From Sanghuangporus weigelae (taxonomy: Eukaryota; Basidiomycota; Agaricomycetes; Hymenochaetales; Hymenochaetaceae), in contig CP137318.1 in assembly GCA_033182465.1 (NCBI GenBank), positions 1 to 64,000 on the forward strand: 64,000 bases of DNA, in the 5' to 3' direction. The position numbers and the translations under genes were made by a program. The notes under the pieces were generated by a model. That model worked only from the letters and a program-made list of their open reading frames with translations. It did no database searches and was not told the DNA's origin. Positions within the stretch are counted from its first letter, which is position 1, and the number at the start of each line of letters is the position of its first letter. This document shows positions 22,053-34,248 of this stretch, piece after piece.

Positions 22053-23229
22053 TCATTCACATACTGAGGGATTACGGCCGATTCCGATCACTAAAGACAG
22101 ATTAAGTATTAGCTAAGAATGTGCATAAATGATCTTACCCTCTCCGAAGTAGTAGATATGAGCGAGATTAATACCAGTTGTGGGTATAGAATCGCTGCAC
22201 GTCGGATCTTCCTGTCCTGTGCACACCTTGACATTATCAACGGTCGCTGCAGATGCAAGAAATTAGAACATTATGCAGTAAGAGAATACGACACGAACCG
22301 GGATCTTCAAAGTTCCAGTACTCTGTCCCACTAGGACAATTCGTGAGTAAGCATTTAGGGAAGAGTTCTTACAAAACTCACTGGTGACGAAATCCGAGGG
22401 CCTGAGGAATGAGCGTAGGAACACCGTCTATATGATGTAATGTCAGATTAATGTCACTTCTCTTATTACGAAGACAAACCATAAGCGTGAACAGCTCTAT
22501 AGATATTATCCACCCCAATAAGACTTTCTGCTAGGTCCGCGTATGCAGAATCACCAGTCCGTGGTTGACCGAAGGTGAACACTCGAAGAGGGGTGCCAGG
22601 AAAGTTCGAAGCGAGAGATACTCCACAGAGGCTTGCAAGAGATGCGCCAAGACTGTGGCCCGTCGAAATGAGAGTATAATCCGGATGTGCTTGGAGTTCT
22701 GAAGAGACGGTAGACAGGATGGTCGACGCAACACTGTTGTATGCGTCCAGAAATCCGACGTGTGCCGTAGCATCATTCGTCTCAGTTACGCCAGGGGATG
22801 AATATGGGATTCGTAGCCAGATATTATCTGCGATGTGATCATCAGCTCAACTCGTGTACTAAGTTCTCCATGATATCACAACCTCGTATAAAGTCTGCCA
22901 GCTGCTGGCTTCCGCGAAAAGTGACTATAATTTGCTTGTTGGCATCATCGCGCGCGATAAATCCTTGAGTATTCGTTGAGTCATTGTTGATCTATTAACA
23001 TCGTCCCGGTCAGCAACCCTACATAATAGCGGCAAAAGGAATAACATACCGCCAAAACAAGTTCGGTTCCTAACGGCGTAGCGCATGACGGCTGGTATGC
23101 AGCAACGGAGAGGCTAGTGAAACGAGTAAATTCGGCTAATAGCTCTTGAGATATGGTGCGTCGCTCCAGTATATTGCCGGAAATGACTTCAGCCAGGCCG
23201 CAAACTACAAGGACGAAAAGCGCAAGCAT
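22053..23229 (-). CDS. Secreted class 3 lipase (paralog 1)
   Basis: Fungal lipase of the alpha/beta-hydrolase class 3 family (triacylglycerol or feruloyl-type ester hydrolase), likely secreted. Exons 23229-23050, 22991-22883, 22827-22480, 22427-22382, 22330-22299, 22246-22139 and 22090-22053 give 286 aa. An N-terminal hydrophobic signal peptide ends near ISGNILERR, with a possible Lys/Arg-Arg propeptide site. Catalytic Ser sits in GHSLGASLAS, Asp in DGVPTLIP and His in NLAHIYYFG. FRGSQQLADF precedes a short lid region. The exon lengths 109, 348, 46 and 32 match exactly those of the two lipase genes at 37.6 and 40.0 kb, showing common descent. Confidence 0.93.
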
Positions 23230-23801
23230 GCTGGGAAGGTGAATGCCGCCTTGGTACCAGCATCAAGGAATTTATACTCATCCATGGCCACCTTCGCAGA
23301 AAGAAATTTTAATAAAACCGCTTAGAAACAACTTGTTTCATCCGAAAGAAAGGTTCGTTTGAGTTCGAGAGTTGCCCAAGTGGGCGGGTGCAGTCGTACT
23401 TATTCTCGATTGCACCCGTCGCAAGCAAGATCGTCGAGACGAGAGGTTGGTTCAATGCGTCATGAAATGTTTACGAAGTTCTGAGGGGTTTTCATGTGCT
23501 ATTTTGCGGCGTATCGTGTGTATCGCATAAACAAATTTCCGTTGTGCGCAAGTTTCGTGTGTGTGCTGTACTTGTCGTCGCAGGTGCATACCATGATGGC
23601 GAAATCAAACTATACCCAAAACCCAAAATTCCGAATCAGAACTATATTCCCACGACTAGAAAATGCATGATTAATACAATACTGATTTCAGGAATTGATT
23701 GGCGATCTTGTTGTATGTAACAAGTTACTAGGAGCTGTGGCTTTAATTTCAGTGATGAAGTCCACGCCCTCGCCGTAAGTCCACGTCCGTTATCTACCCT
23801 C
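23230..23801. other. Divergent intergenic region (shared promoter space)
   Basis: About 570 bp between divergently transcribed lipase 1 and the coiled-coil gene. A CAAG-rich and GAAAGAAA-rich stretch lies near 23,300, but I can place no specific regulatory site. Confidence 0.4.
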
Positions 23802-26661
23802 ATGTCGCCCTCTGCGGAGGTGTATTCTCGCTTCAGGGAGTAAGCATTTCTTGTTTCTTGGCTTCATTAATAATTTCTAAATGTTTTCATAGGCCGAGCA
23901 ACTTCGATAGCGATTTCGCCTCGGAGCATACTGGCACTATTCCTCAACGTTTCCCGCCAAAACCCGGCAATCGTGGTGGTGATGACGGCGACTACGATGA
24001 TGATGACGACGACGTGCTCTATACCTCAAGTGGTGGTGGGCGTTCGTACTCGCGTCCACGTCCTCAGCATTATGCGGACTACTCAGATATCGGATCCAGG
24101 TCTCGCCCCGCCAGCCTAAGTCATTCACGTACAACATCCTCGGCAAAACGCAGTCGCAAGACATCTGCTTCGACAGCGCGCGACCTCGTCCGTGCACTTC
24201 TTCACGAAAAACTCGAAGCAGATACCAGCACAGATGTACAGCTGGCGCGCGCCTACGATATCATAAAGGAGGAGTCACGTCGTGCCGCTGAAGCAGAACG
24301 TGCGGCTCTAGAAACCTCTCAGCGCCTCAAAGCTCTTGCTCTTTCGCGCGCAAGTGCTCAGAAAGATGCTTCCCGGGCCCAATCGGAACTAAGGGCATAC
24401 AAACTGCAACTCGAAAACGCACAACGACAGCTGCAAGAGGCAAACGCGATGGCTGCGGCCAGTGATGTGGAACGCGCTCGTGCCGAACAGGCTGCACGCA
24501 AGCTCAAGAATTCGGTGGAGAAGTTACGTTTGAACGACTTAATGAGACGTGCTAGGGAAGAAGGTCGGAGAGAGGGACTTCTTGAATCTCGCGGTGCCGT
24601 TCCTCCGACGAGGTCCAATCCGTTCAGTGTTCCAATCACAGAAGACGATGACGACGATGTTCTCCTCCAGACACCTGTATCGAATGTTCCGCTTCCTGTG
24701 CCCCCTCCAGATCACCCACCTATCGTGTCTCGTCGTGAACCAACTCCAACATTTCGTCGTGCGCAAACTCCAATGTCCGCACTTAGGGGCTCACAAGGAA
24801 CGAGGACGCCTGTTCCAGACGTTATTCGGCAAAGTGCAACGCCTGCGAGTAGACGTTCGCAGACGCCGTCGCATCCTGTTCTTCCACCCGCCTCTATTCC
24901 AAATCGTAGGCCTCTCGTATACAATGAGTTTGATCCAATACCAGAGAATCGAGATTTACATATCAAACCCGTTCCAGATCACATCATCATTCGCTCTCCG
25001 GATCCTGTTCGGGCATCATCTCCGGCTCCTTCAACACCATTCTTACAACCTCAACCTCGTCCTGCGTCCTCGCACGCGGACCATCCTCGCCCTACCTTTG
25101 GTTCCCAAATACATCAACAACCACGCCCGCAGCCGCCCCGTCATGCGAGGCACTACAGCATAGATGATCCAGCTGCTCGAGCATCTGCATCTGCGAGTCG
25201 TATCTATTCGCATTACAGTACTTCCACCGATTCATCGACTGGTGAAGCTCCTGCACAGCGTCCGTCATCACGTATTCTACGCCATAGAGAAGATCTGCCG
25301 CAACAGGAAACTGTAAGTCCAGCTCACTGTCGTGCATTCGATGCTCTTTCTGATAGATCTCGCGAAGATTGTTCCTCGCCCTTCAACAACAGTTTCTGGT
25401 CATCGTTTCTCTCCACCAACTCGCCCTTCCTTACCGAACGATGCTGTTCCAGACTCAGCAGCTGCTTTTGCCCGCGCTCGAGCACGACAAGGTCATCGTG
25501 CTCGGCCAGTCTCAACGAGTTCATCGTCAACTTCCTCTCCAAGGGCCTTTCCTACGCCTTCTAGCATTGCCCGACTCCAAAGATTGCCTATTGGCAACAG
25601 GAAGGGGAGCGCTGAGAGTTCATCAAGTATTCCGGGTGAGTTGCCTCTGCTTCATCTTTATTCGAGCGCACTCTTTAACCTTTATTCGCCCTGTTGTGAT
25701 AGGCATCACCATCGAACCCCCAAGCCGGCCAGAGAGTATTGATTCGATTGCAACAGGTGTAACTCTCCCATCCCACATGTCGCCATTCGTGGATTCCGAC
25801 ACCCCACTTCCTAATCAGGGCCCTGCGCCTGTTCAGACACCAGGTTGGGGCGGAATTCCCACCCAAGAGCTGCCCCAACAGCACCCGCATGCTCATGGAT
25901 CGGCTCATCCACAAAGGTCATCGTCGCGTACTGGATTCATGTATGGGCCGGTGAGCCCCACCATGGGTGGTACTATTCGTGGCTCTAGCGCTCCTACTCC
26001 GGGCATGGGGAATTTCGGAGGCCCTTCATCACCACAAATGACGCCAACATTGAACAATACAGGAGCGCCTAGATCCGTTAATCAATCCTTTATGCCGCCT
26101 TCGCGTCCAGGTAGCGCGGCGGATTACTTCACAGGTGATCATCATCGAAATCGGAATATGAACGGTCACGGCCATGGATACGGACGTGGTCACAAAAGAG
26201 AACCCGCAATCATAAGCGTAGATAATCTCGGTGCAGCACCTATCGACCCGAATGCGTTTCGCGACCCCGGTACAGACTCAGATGACGAAGCCGAGTTCCG
26301 AGCGCCTACACCTCGCGCGAATGCAATGACCCCTTTCGCATTTAGTGAGCCTCGTGGACCTCCGCCTGGTACACCGGGTACGGGAAGTCTACACCACCGA
26401 AGTGGTACTCCTGCTTCAATGGCAAATTCCTCGGGTGGCTTCATCCCTCCTCGTCCTCCTTCCTCTGCATCAGAGGGCTTTCCAGGTGCTGATTCCGTTG
26501 CCTTAGGAGCTCGAAATGGAAGGGGTGCTGTTCGTGGCGGACGGAGCCGCAAGACATCGCTGATGAGCGGAGGAGCTAATGGACCAAATGGTCGACCCGC
26601 CTCACGTACGGCATTCGGGAATACGCCTTTTATGCGTTCAAGTGGACTATATGCCGATTAA
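23802..26661 (+). CDS. Coiled-coil, Ser/Pro-rich protein of unknown function
   Basis: Exons 23802-23839, 23893-25312, 25368-25635 and 25703-26661 join to 894 aa. The start is MSPSAEVYSRF, chosen because it splices in phase into the long exon. An acidic DDGDYDDDDDD run is followed by a coiled coil from about residue 125 to 245 (AAEAERAALETSQRLKALAL; AEQAARKLKNSVEKLRL). After that come long Pro/Ser-rich, TPVPxx and SRRSQTPS-like repeats, and a Gly/Asn/His-rich C-terminus ending SSGLYAD. Not recognised. The architecture (short coiled coil inside low complexity) recalls cytoskeletal or polarity scaffolds, but that is a guess. The third exon uses an AAG acceptor at 25,367; the nearer TAG would shift frame. 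Confidence 0.85.
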
Positions 26662-27277
26662 AATCTTTACAGCATCTCTTTAACTTCTTCTATCATCATC
26701 TCATCTTCGTCTCATATCAATTTTTCTCGGCTTGGATCACCCTTGCCTGTCTTACAATTTGTCTTCGATTGCTGATCGTGCCATTCACTTCTCTGCGGAC
26801 ACTCATTGTTGTTCTCATACCCGTACCAGTGTGCTACCCCTATCCTCATCCACGAACTTATCTTATTTGCGATTGTATCGACAGTGACTCATTTTACATT
26901 TTTATGCTACCGCTTATTCTAATGTATTCTTCAAGACATTCTGAGCAGTTCGGTCGCAAGCAAATAATAGAACAAAAATCTATTGAGCTACGAGTTACAA
27001 GCACCGTGGGACGTGCGGCATCCTACTATACACATGCGTACATTCGCGCGATATCGTATACGTCAACAGATCACGACAGAGTAAGACAAATTAAAAAAAC
27101 AGCAAGCTGAGACCAAAAGGGGGTATGAAGAACCATGTTGGGTTGGGACATGGTGAGAACAACAGCGACAAGGGGTGAGGAGACAATAGTGCAATAAGAA
27201 TCGAATAGATCGATGATGCTAATTCGCATCAAGTCATTCACGGGACGCATATAGTCAAATGATTTGCACGATACCAT
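26662..27277. other. Convergent intergenic region
   Basis: About 615 bp of 3' flanks of the coiled-coil and HMG-like genes. No further gene or repeat seen. Confidence 0.5.
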
Positions 27278-27804
27278 TTACTCGTCGTCAGCCTCAGTGG
27301 GCTCCTCAGCAGGTTTTGCCTTCTTCGAACGGGGCTTCTTTGCGTTCTCCTTGTCTGCTTTGATCTTCTTGGCCTTGGGCTCAGCAGGCGCCTGGCCACG
27401 CTTGGGGTTCAAAGGCGATTCGCGCCAGAGTGCCGCAACCTAGAACGACCAAAAATGACTGAATATTGTGAAGTATACAAGCGGGGCGCAACGGCTTACA
27501 GCAGCCATACCCTCCTTGGTAGGCTTGTCGGGGTTCTTCTCCTTCCAACTCTTGAGGTTCTCACTCATGAAGTTGTTGTACGCGCTTGGGGCACGCTTTG
27601 CTTTCGCTGCCACCGAATCGATAAACTTAGACAGTTCACAGCCAAAGCAAGAGACTCACGTTCGGTATCGGCCTTCTTGGTTTTTGTATTGGCCTTACGA
27701 GTCGCGGTCTTGGTGGTTGTCTCTGAACGCCCACATAACCTCATCAGCACTGGGACATATACGCGAATAATCAGCAAATACTCACGAGTAGCAGCTTTTG
27801 CCAT
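27278..27804 (-). CDS. Small HMG/YABBY-like nuclear protein
   Basis: Exons 27804-27786, 27722-27660, 27606-27500 and 27439-27278 give 116 aa. The N-terminus is Lys/Thr-rich. The centre carries APSAYNNFMSENLKSWKEKN and PTKEGMAAVAALWRESPLNP, the pattern of the HMG-box-like YABBY fold of small fungal chromatin proteins. The C-terminus is Lys/Ala/Pro-rich with KKIKADKENAKKPRSKKAK, a likely nuclear signal, and an acidic end. Four exons for so small a protein. Likely binds DNA without sequence specificity; inferred from family resemblance only. Confidence 0.85.
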
Positions 27805-28093
27805 TTCTGTAGTTTCCGGGGAATGCGAAGAATGCTGAGAGGCGACGGATGGACAAGGGGGATGATGGAGGGACGAAACAAGGGGATGTTGTTGGAAAGG
27901 AGTCGACGCGAGCGGTTTTTGTACAGTCACCACCGTGACAAAACACGGCTTGTCACATCACAACAGTGGTCACGCGCTATGCTTCAACCAACCACCGCGC
28001 GAATCCGAATGTATGCGTCTTGTCTCGCTCCGCGCTGCCCGAGCGATCGATGAAGGGCTTTAAATAAATAATAAATTCCAATAACAACGACAG

Positions 28094-29781
28094 TCAGCAA
28101 ATGACGCAGTCCACCGACGATGCGTTTCCTGGCGGCGATGTGGTAAGTTGCACGTCGAGGACCGCGTGTAAAGACCCGTCTGACATGATATAAGGGCTCC
28201 CACTAAAAAGAGGTATGTATCGGTACTCATCCTGAGACTGGGGGCAAAAGACAAGGATTACGTACTCGTACATCAGTTCACGTCCTTTTACTTCTGGAGA
28301 AGCAGTGTTCTCTATCCCCGAAAATAACACCTTCTCTGCTAGTCTCGCGCTTTCTTGCTGGTCTTCCCACGTTCCTTGAGCCATTCTTCGTCTCCTTGAG
28401 CGAGCACGTTCTCTCCGAATTCTCTCGGTCGGAGACTTCACAGATGCGCTGTCTCCCAAAGACTGTATTGCAGTGAGAAGCCTTGAACCGGAAGAAGCAA
28501 GATTGAGAATTATTGGAGGTTTCGCACTCGAATCATTTTGTGTATTTGAAGAAAGGAGGTCCGGTGGAGGTGATTGAGCTGTGATGATCAGCCGAGTCCG
28601 AGCATAGCACTGCATGCTCTCGTCAAGAATAGCCAGAGCTACTGCCCAGGATCCTGGTGTAAGTTTTCGACCTCGCGCCGCCTCAAGAGCAGCTTCCGGT
28701 ACACCATTTGCCGCAGAATCCAAAGATGGAAGACTGGCTGCAGCATTGATTGAAGACGACGATGGTCCTGGAGGATTGGGTACGACAAAGAAAATCAAAA
28801 GCCATACTCGGCCTAGATGAATAAAGGCAATTTATTCATAACTACTTCTAGCATGTCAGGAATCGCGAGAAACATACCTCGGGCAATGAGCTCCACAGCT
28901 ACTGATCCGGATACTCGCATACGACGTTGAAACAATCTGAGCTGAAGGTCGACTCTGAATGCATCCGCTTCTGGTCCTGATCCTCCCTCGTAAACATGAG
29001 CTAGATCCTTGTAAGCTTGAATGCCTTCCTTTGCCTTGCGTCTTGTTGTCATCCGTTCCAGGTCGGGACGGCTTGCGTTCGCTGATGTATGCGATTGGAC
29101 ACCTGCCAGTAACATACGATCCGGTCCTGAGAGAGGAATGAGGCCTGGTACGGACCGCAAGCGCTGAAGCAGAGTATTGTCCGACACGGCAAGACAGGCC
29201 GCTCGGAGCTCATATATCCCTTCTGGCGACAATGGTGCAGCCCTTGACAAGAACTCCAGTAAGAACCCATCCGTCCCTGCACCATCATTCGAGCCTTGAG
29301 CAACACTTGACTTCGACACGATACACCAATATACAGCCGAGCGACCTTCGATGCTTCTCTCTTGCAGGATCGACGCAAACGAAAGCGAATGAGACATGCA
29401 TGCATTCGCACAGCTATCCAGAACGCCAATCGCCTCCATAGTATTCAGCTTCCCAGAGGTAATGTCATGCAATACGTTGAGCACGAGTCCTTGAATGGTC
29501 TTGAGTATATCGTTCTGGACTTTCAGAGTAATAGTTGCGGTGGCAGGTGGTCTGGATGGACCCGCACCGGGTGAAGGTAGAAACTGGGATCCTCCAGAAC
29601 TGCCGTGGTTTGCATGGCCAGTGCCAGTAGATGAAGATAAACTTGCCAGGGGCTTCTCGATTATAGAAGCAGCGGCCCGACTGGAACCGGATGGGTTTGG
29701 GTTAACATCGTCGTACGCTGGCGGTGCCTCAGCCGGTACATCGAACAAATCCTCGCTGTTATCCGCTTTCTTGGATGGCAT
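28094..29781 (-). CDS. PPAY-motif protein with C-terminal CVIC (paralog A)
   Basis: Exons 29781-28878, 28812-28266 and 28202-28094 give 519 aa. An ATG 48 bp upstream is also possible; this start aligns with the paralog at 32.3 kb. Near the N-terminus AEAPPAYDD matches a PPxY-type WW-domain ligand, as in adaptors of Rsp5-like ubiquitin ligases. A conserved globular part has VLDSCANACMSHSLSFASIL, YWCIVSK, ELRAACLAVSDN, LQRLRSVPGLIPLSGPDRML and FQRRMRVSG. Then comes a hydrophobic segment VWLLIFFVVPNPPGP, and the protein ends SSVDCVIC. The last four residues fit a CaaX prenylation box. Not a family I can name; a membrane-associated adaptor is inferred. Confidence 0.85.
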
Positions 29782-30130
29782 CTCGAGATAGGGAGAGGAA
29801 GAGACGTAAAGCTGTGCATTATGAGGCAATGTATTGTATTATATTACCAGAATGATTACATTAGTGCTGCGTTCATCAGTTCGCAGTCGTAGTCGTGGGA
29901 ATAATCGTTTCGTAATTGGGATGTGCCTTATGTAATAGTAATTTTATAGGAATACAAAATTAAACTCTGAGCAACAATAAAGGGCAGAGTTAAATGGATG
30001 AGAATATCGTGCACTAATTGTGATCGTATAGACAGTAATGGGTGTAGCTTAACTCGGTCATATAGATTCGAGAGGTTTGATGCTTCCGGATTTGCATTTC
30101 TGTGTTGCATAACTTTATAAACTAATAATC

Positions 30131-31551
30131 TCATACAATTGGTTCATCGCAAGTAAGCTCAGTACCTCCAGGAGCTCTAGGCTGAATCATCTCGTAGGAT
30201 CAATATAAGCAATGCAAGATAATCGACAATTTACCTTAGATGAAGCATCTCCGATGGAGGCTGCTGTTCGTGTAGAATGTAGGTTCTCGACGCGGAAGCT
30301 CATTTCGACGATTTCATTATTGAGTCTCTCACGAAGACTCGATCGGGCGTTCAACCTGTGGTCAGTGTCAATGGTGACGACAGGAACTGAATGTATGAAT
30401 TACGAACAAAGCCAGCATGCAGTTGAAGTACACTAAAGGTACTCGATGAATAGACAGTTCTGGGAATTTTTGGGACCCACTTACATTTTGGAAAGCACAA
30501 ATCTGCAGATAGGTAAATGAGAGAATGTGGTGCTGCAGCTGCGCCGATCAATGCCACAACCGCCCAAAACGCGATCACAAAACCAGAAGCGACAGTATAC
30601 ACGACCAAGCGATTTATCAAAGAATCTGTGCGACGTATCCCAGAACGTGCTTTTCGTAGTAGACATATCATCGAAACAGCAAGGAAAGTATCCGTGAAAG
30701 CGGCGGTACAGTTCATCGCAAGCTCAAAATGAACTTTCTTGGAAAGCTGTGTCATTAGGGCTATATTATAGATCTGACCGCAATAAGCTATCGTGAGCAC
30801 GAATTGTGCCAACACGGCGACGAGCAGGATTGCAGTCAAGATGCGATTCCGGTCGCTCACTTCGTAGCCATAAGCTGAAAGTCGAGAGTAAGGGACATAC
30901 GTGACTCACAATACCAGACTTTCCGGACGAAGAAAAGTTGTACCATGGAGTCAATGATTGCGATGATAAATCCATTAATAGGTATACTTCTGCCAGAACG
31001 TAAATGCCGTGTATGACGTTCTTTTAGAAAGATCAAGGATAGAATACCTAGGCAAATGTGCCAACAACGAGAGATTCTCGATACTGCTCACGAAGAATAC
31101 ATAGTTCACTTGGATGATGAGTGCCTGGTGTACCGCATCCAGAGCCCATGTCAGAAGAACATATGTCTTGAGCCAGATCTGGTCAGTCTTCCAAAATTTC
31201 TGCGAGAATAGTGGTAAGCTGAGCGAATGCCGAGTATTACAGAGGTAGAGATTGCTTACCTCGTAGTAGAAATAAAGCTGAATGCAGCCAGCACCGCATA
31301 ATCTATGAGTAAAACGAGGTTGACTAGTTTTTCTTTTTTATCTCAGTGGGGATAACATTACATTGAGCTAAACCTGGGATGCGAGCGGTCAGTTGTCGGA
31401 AGGATATTCAACGATGCGAAGGAGCCTACACTGTCCCAATAAATAGGCAACCGAACTATACAAAGTGTAAGCACGATAAATGTGGAGGACTGTTCGGGAG
31501 ACGCACGGTGGCATTCAAGTTTGAAATAGGTACGACACTTGCAGATGCCAT
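30131..31551 (-). CDS. DUF6534 multi-pass membrane protein
   Basis: Exons 31551-31507, 31455-31430, 31373-31362, 31302-31260, 31199-31048, 30989-30910, 30874-30485, 30432-30408, 30355-30235 and 30181-30131 join to 314 aa. It is a seven-helix-like protein of the basidiomycete-expanded DUF6534 family, receptor-like but without a proven ligand. Hallmarks: IGTVFSSILCGAGCIQLYFYY in the first helix, WLKTYVLLTWALDAVHQAL, NGFIIAIIDSMVQLFFVRK, then RRTDSLINRLVVYTVASGF, and LYFNCMLALLNARSSLRERL at the last helix and start of the tail. Exon 3 is only 12 bp. It sits between the two divergent PPAY...CVIC paralogs. Confidence 0.88.
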
Positions 31552-31725
31552 GGACTGAGAGTTTCGACCGAAACGAGGGCAGAGGAAAATTGGATGACAG
31601 GAGACTTTATATCCAGATCCAGACCGGCTGCCTCTTCTGACCGAAATTCGCCGTGCATTTTGTAACAGCTCCCTCCAATCTGAGTTAGAGTCCGGAACAA
31701 TTGGTTGACCAAAAATAGCGTGTTT

Positions 31726-31761
<36 letters not shown>

Positions 31762-32263
31762 TGACTATGAGCGTCCCCCTTGCCCGGAGCTCAGCCATGC
31801 CCTGTCCTCCGCTACGTCTTCCTGAGACGTCGGCCTAAACTTTCGAACGAAGAAACTGCCAATGACCGAGAAAGAGTCGAGTCCGTTCGCAAATGACAAC
31901 GCATTATTCCAAGTTGCGCGACGTCAAGGAACATCCTTGCGTTTCATATGAAATGACCATGGCGAATAAATAATGCCGCGGCACTGAGAACAAGACTCGA
32001 TGCGCATCCCGTTCTGATCGTGTAAATGGCTTCATGGATGGATGAAGCGGTGCACGGACGTATAAACCTCCGAAGACTTTGTATTCGTAAGCAGAGCGAT
32101 TGAGCATGATAATCTATTCCCACAATTACAACGCCGGTTCAAAGAAGACTTTTACTTTAGCTTTGATTAAATAAATCAGTACTAGTGATGATGGCGGGGT
32201 CTTCCACGATGCGCAGCTTGCTTTCCTTGCTCTCCTCTCCTTCATACCACCATCGACAAAGCC
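31552..32263. other. Divergent intergenic region with CTTT microsatellite
   Basis: About 700 bp between the DUF6534 gene and paralog B. A (CTTT)n run lies at about 31,725-31,763. No other feature seen. Confidence 0.6.
31725..31763. repeat. (CTTT)n microsatellite
   Basis: About nine uninterrupted CTTT units. Simple slippage repeat in the promoter-side gap of the DUF6534 gene. Confidence 0.95.
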
Positions 32264-34248
32264 ATGATTGTCGACGGCAAGATTGATTCAGTCGAGGAAC
32301 TCGAGCTACCAACAGAGGCACCGCCCGCCTACGATGAGCTTGATTTCCCCAATACACAGCTCGTCGCGTCGAATAGCTCGTCCAATCGAACTCCTAGCAA
32401 TCGACAATTGTACCGACTCTCCAGGAGAAACAGGCCTACACACACGACGAACAGAAACGCCGCTGCGAATCGCAGCACAGGCCAGAAGCTCAATCGCCCA
32501 ATTCCATCCTTCGCGCCAAGTCTGACGAAGCGAGATAAGCCTTCTTCATCTATACCTCCTTCTGCAAAGGCTCAGACTGATGTCCGCGAGACCGTTCGCG
32601 GACTTCTGCGCGATGTTGTCCAAGGCTCTTCACCCGTTCGTTCCAGTGCTTCCGCGGCTTTGGGCGTCCTTGAAAGCTGTGCAACTGCTTGCTCTACGCA
32701 TTCCATCTCCTTTGCACGTATTCTCCAAGAACGAAGCATCGAGCATCATGCACCGTTGTACTGGGCAATTGTATCAAGACCACCTGGCAATGAAGGCCCA
32801 AGCAAAGTCGACAATCGAGAGGACGACGCTTTTCTCGTCGAGCTTCTCGCGTACGCCGTACCACTCGCTCCATTCTCTGTAGACGAATTACGAGCTGCTT
32901 GCCTCGTCGTTTCAAACAATGTTCTCTTTCAACGGCTCCGATCAGTTCCAGGTGCTCTTCCGTTATCCGGAACAGATCGCATGCTGCTCTCAAGTACGAG
33001 TTTGCAAATACCGGCTGGTGCCAACCAGAATAATTTGGAGAAGGCATCTCTGAGACCAAAGACAAAACAATTCCATGGATTCAACGATACTGTGATTGTC
33101 TGTGAGGGAGAAAAAGGTTCGAATTCGAGCACGTTCAGCGTGAACTTCCAATTCAGGATGTTTCAACGGCGTATGCGAGTTTCCGGGATACTTGAGACTG
33201 AATTCATCGCTCGTGGTTAGCTCGCATTGATGCCAAGATTATCCCGTCGCGATCTAATGAACTTCATTCTAGGACGGCTATGGCAGCTTATTTTTTTCGT
33301 CGTCCCTCCGATCGCTTCTCGTGACGCCTCTCCATCGTCTTGCAAAGGCGGTCAGGCGCCAGCTAAGCTGTCTGCTGCCTCAGTGCCGCCGGCCATTCTA
33401 GCAGCAGCCCGAGCTCGGAGACTATCTCCGGGAACTTGGGCATTGGCTCTAGCTCTTCTTGGAGGCAGTGCCCAATGCTATGCAGAGGCCTGTTTCATCG
33501 TTTCACTACCAGACAAAGAGAAGGACCTTGATAGGTCTCGACATTCGCTTCCCGGCCATTCTCGTGCCACCGCGCTTTCAACGTCTGGAATCAACACACT
33601 GAATACTAACATTCATCCTTTACCTTCTTCGCATAGTTCGGATAGCCCGAACACCGAAGCCAAGCGTTCGAAGCGTTCGTTCTTCAGGAGAACTGGTAGT
33701 GACGACAAAACCAAGTCGAAAACTCGCCCACCGATTATTCTCGACCTTCGTTCTTCTATCATTAGTCCCCTCATTGCTCTTCCGACGCTATCCTGGAACG
33801 ATTCGTCGACGTTCCTCCCAGAAGAACTCAGTGACCATTCTCCAGATACTCTCAAGAGCACACAACGCAGGCCAACAAGAGAAGAGAAGCGCACTGCGCG
33901 TAAGGCTGCTGCGAAGGTACGGCGTGAAAGAGAGGGACGCGAAACGAAGAAGGATCTGAAAGAGCAAGCGAGACTAGCTGAGACTGTTATACTTGTCGGC
34001 TTTGAAGAATTATCGGCTGTAGAGAAAAGTGGGAAGAAGGAACAAATGGTGAAACCTGAAGAATTGATGTATGAGTGCGTGTAGTTTCATTGTTTGTGTG
34101 TTATTTCTCTACTGACGGAGCTTATCATGATACACTACACAGCGGATGTCCGTATGTCTCCCCTGATGGGACACTACGAGCGTCTCTTGAAGCGCGTCTT
34201 AGTAACTCCTCTATAGAGTCGAAAGATTCGGACTGTGTTATTTGCTGA
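32264..34248 (+). CDS. PPAY-motif protein with C-terminal CVIC (paralog B)
   Basis: Exons 32264-33215, 33273-34074 and 34143-34248 give 619 aa. It has the same layout and the same two intron positions as the 28.1-29.8 kb gene: TEAPPAYDELD near the start, VLESCATACSTHSISFARIL, YWAIVSR, ELRAACLVVSNN, LQRLRSVPGALPLSGTDRML, FQRRMRVSG, hydrophobic LWQLIFFVVPP, and C-terminus DSDCVIC. It carries a longer insert rich in Lys/Arg and Ser (around 33,650-33,960, including RTARKAAAKVRRERE). An inverted gene duplication around the DUF6534 gene is inferred. Function unknown; prenylated membrane adaptor inferred from PPxY plus CaaX-like end. Confidence 0.87.

Noticed and set aside
24539-25163. Long antisense and other-frame ORFs over the coiled-coil gene
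   Set aside because: Shadows of the 23.8-26.7 kb gene; no family motifs and wrong codon pattern.
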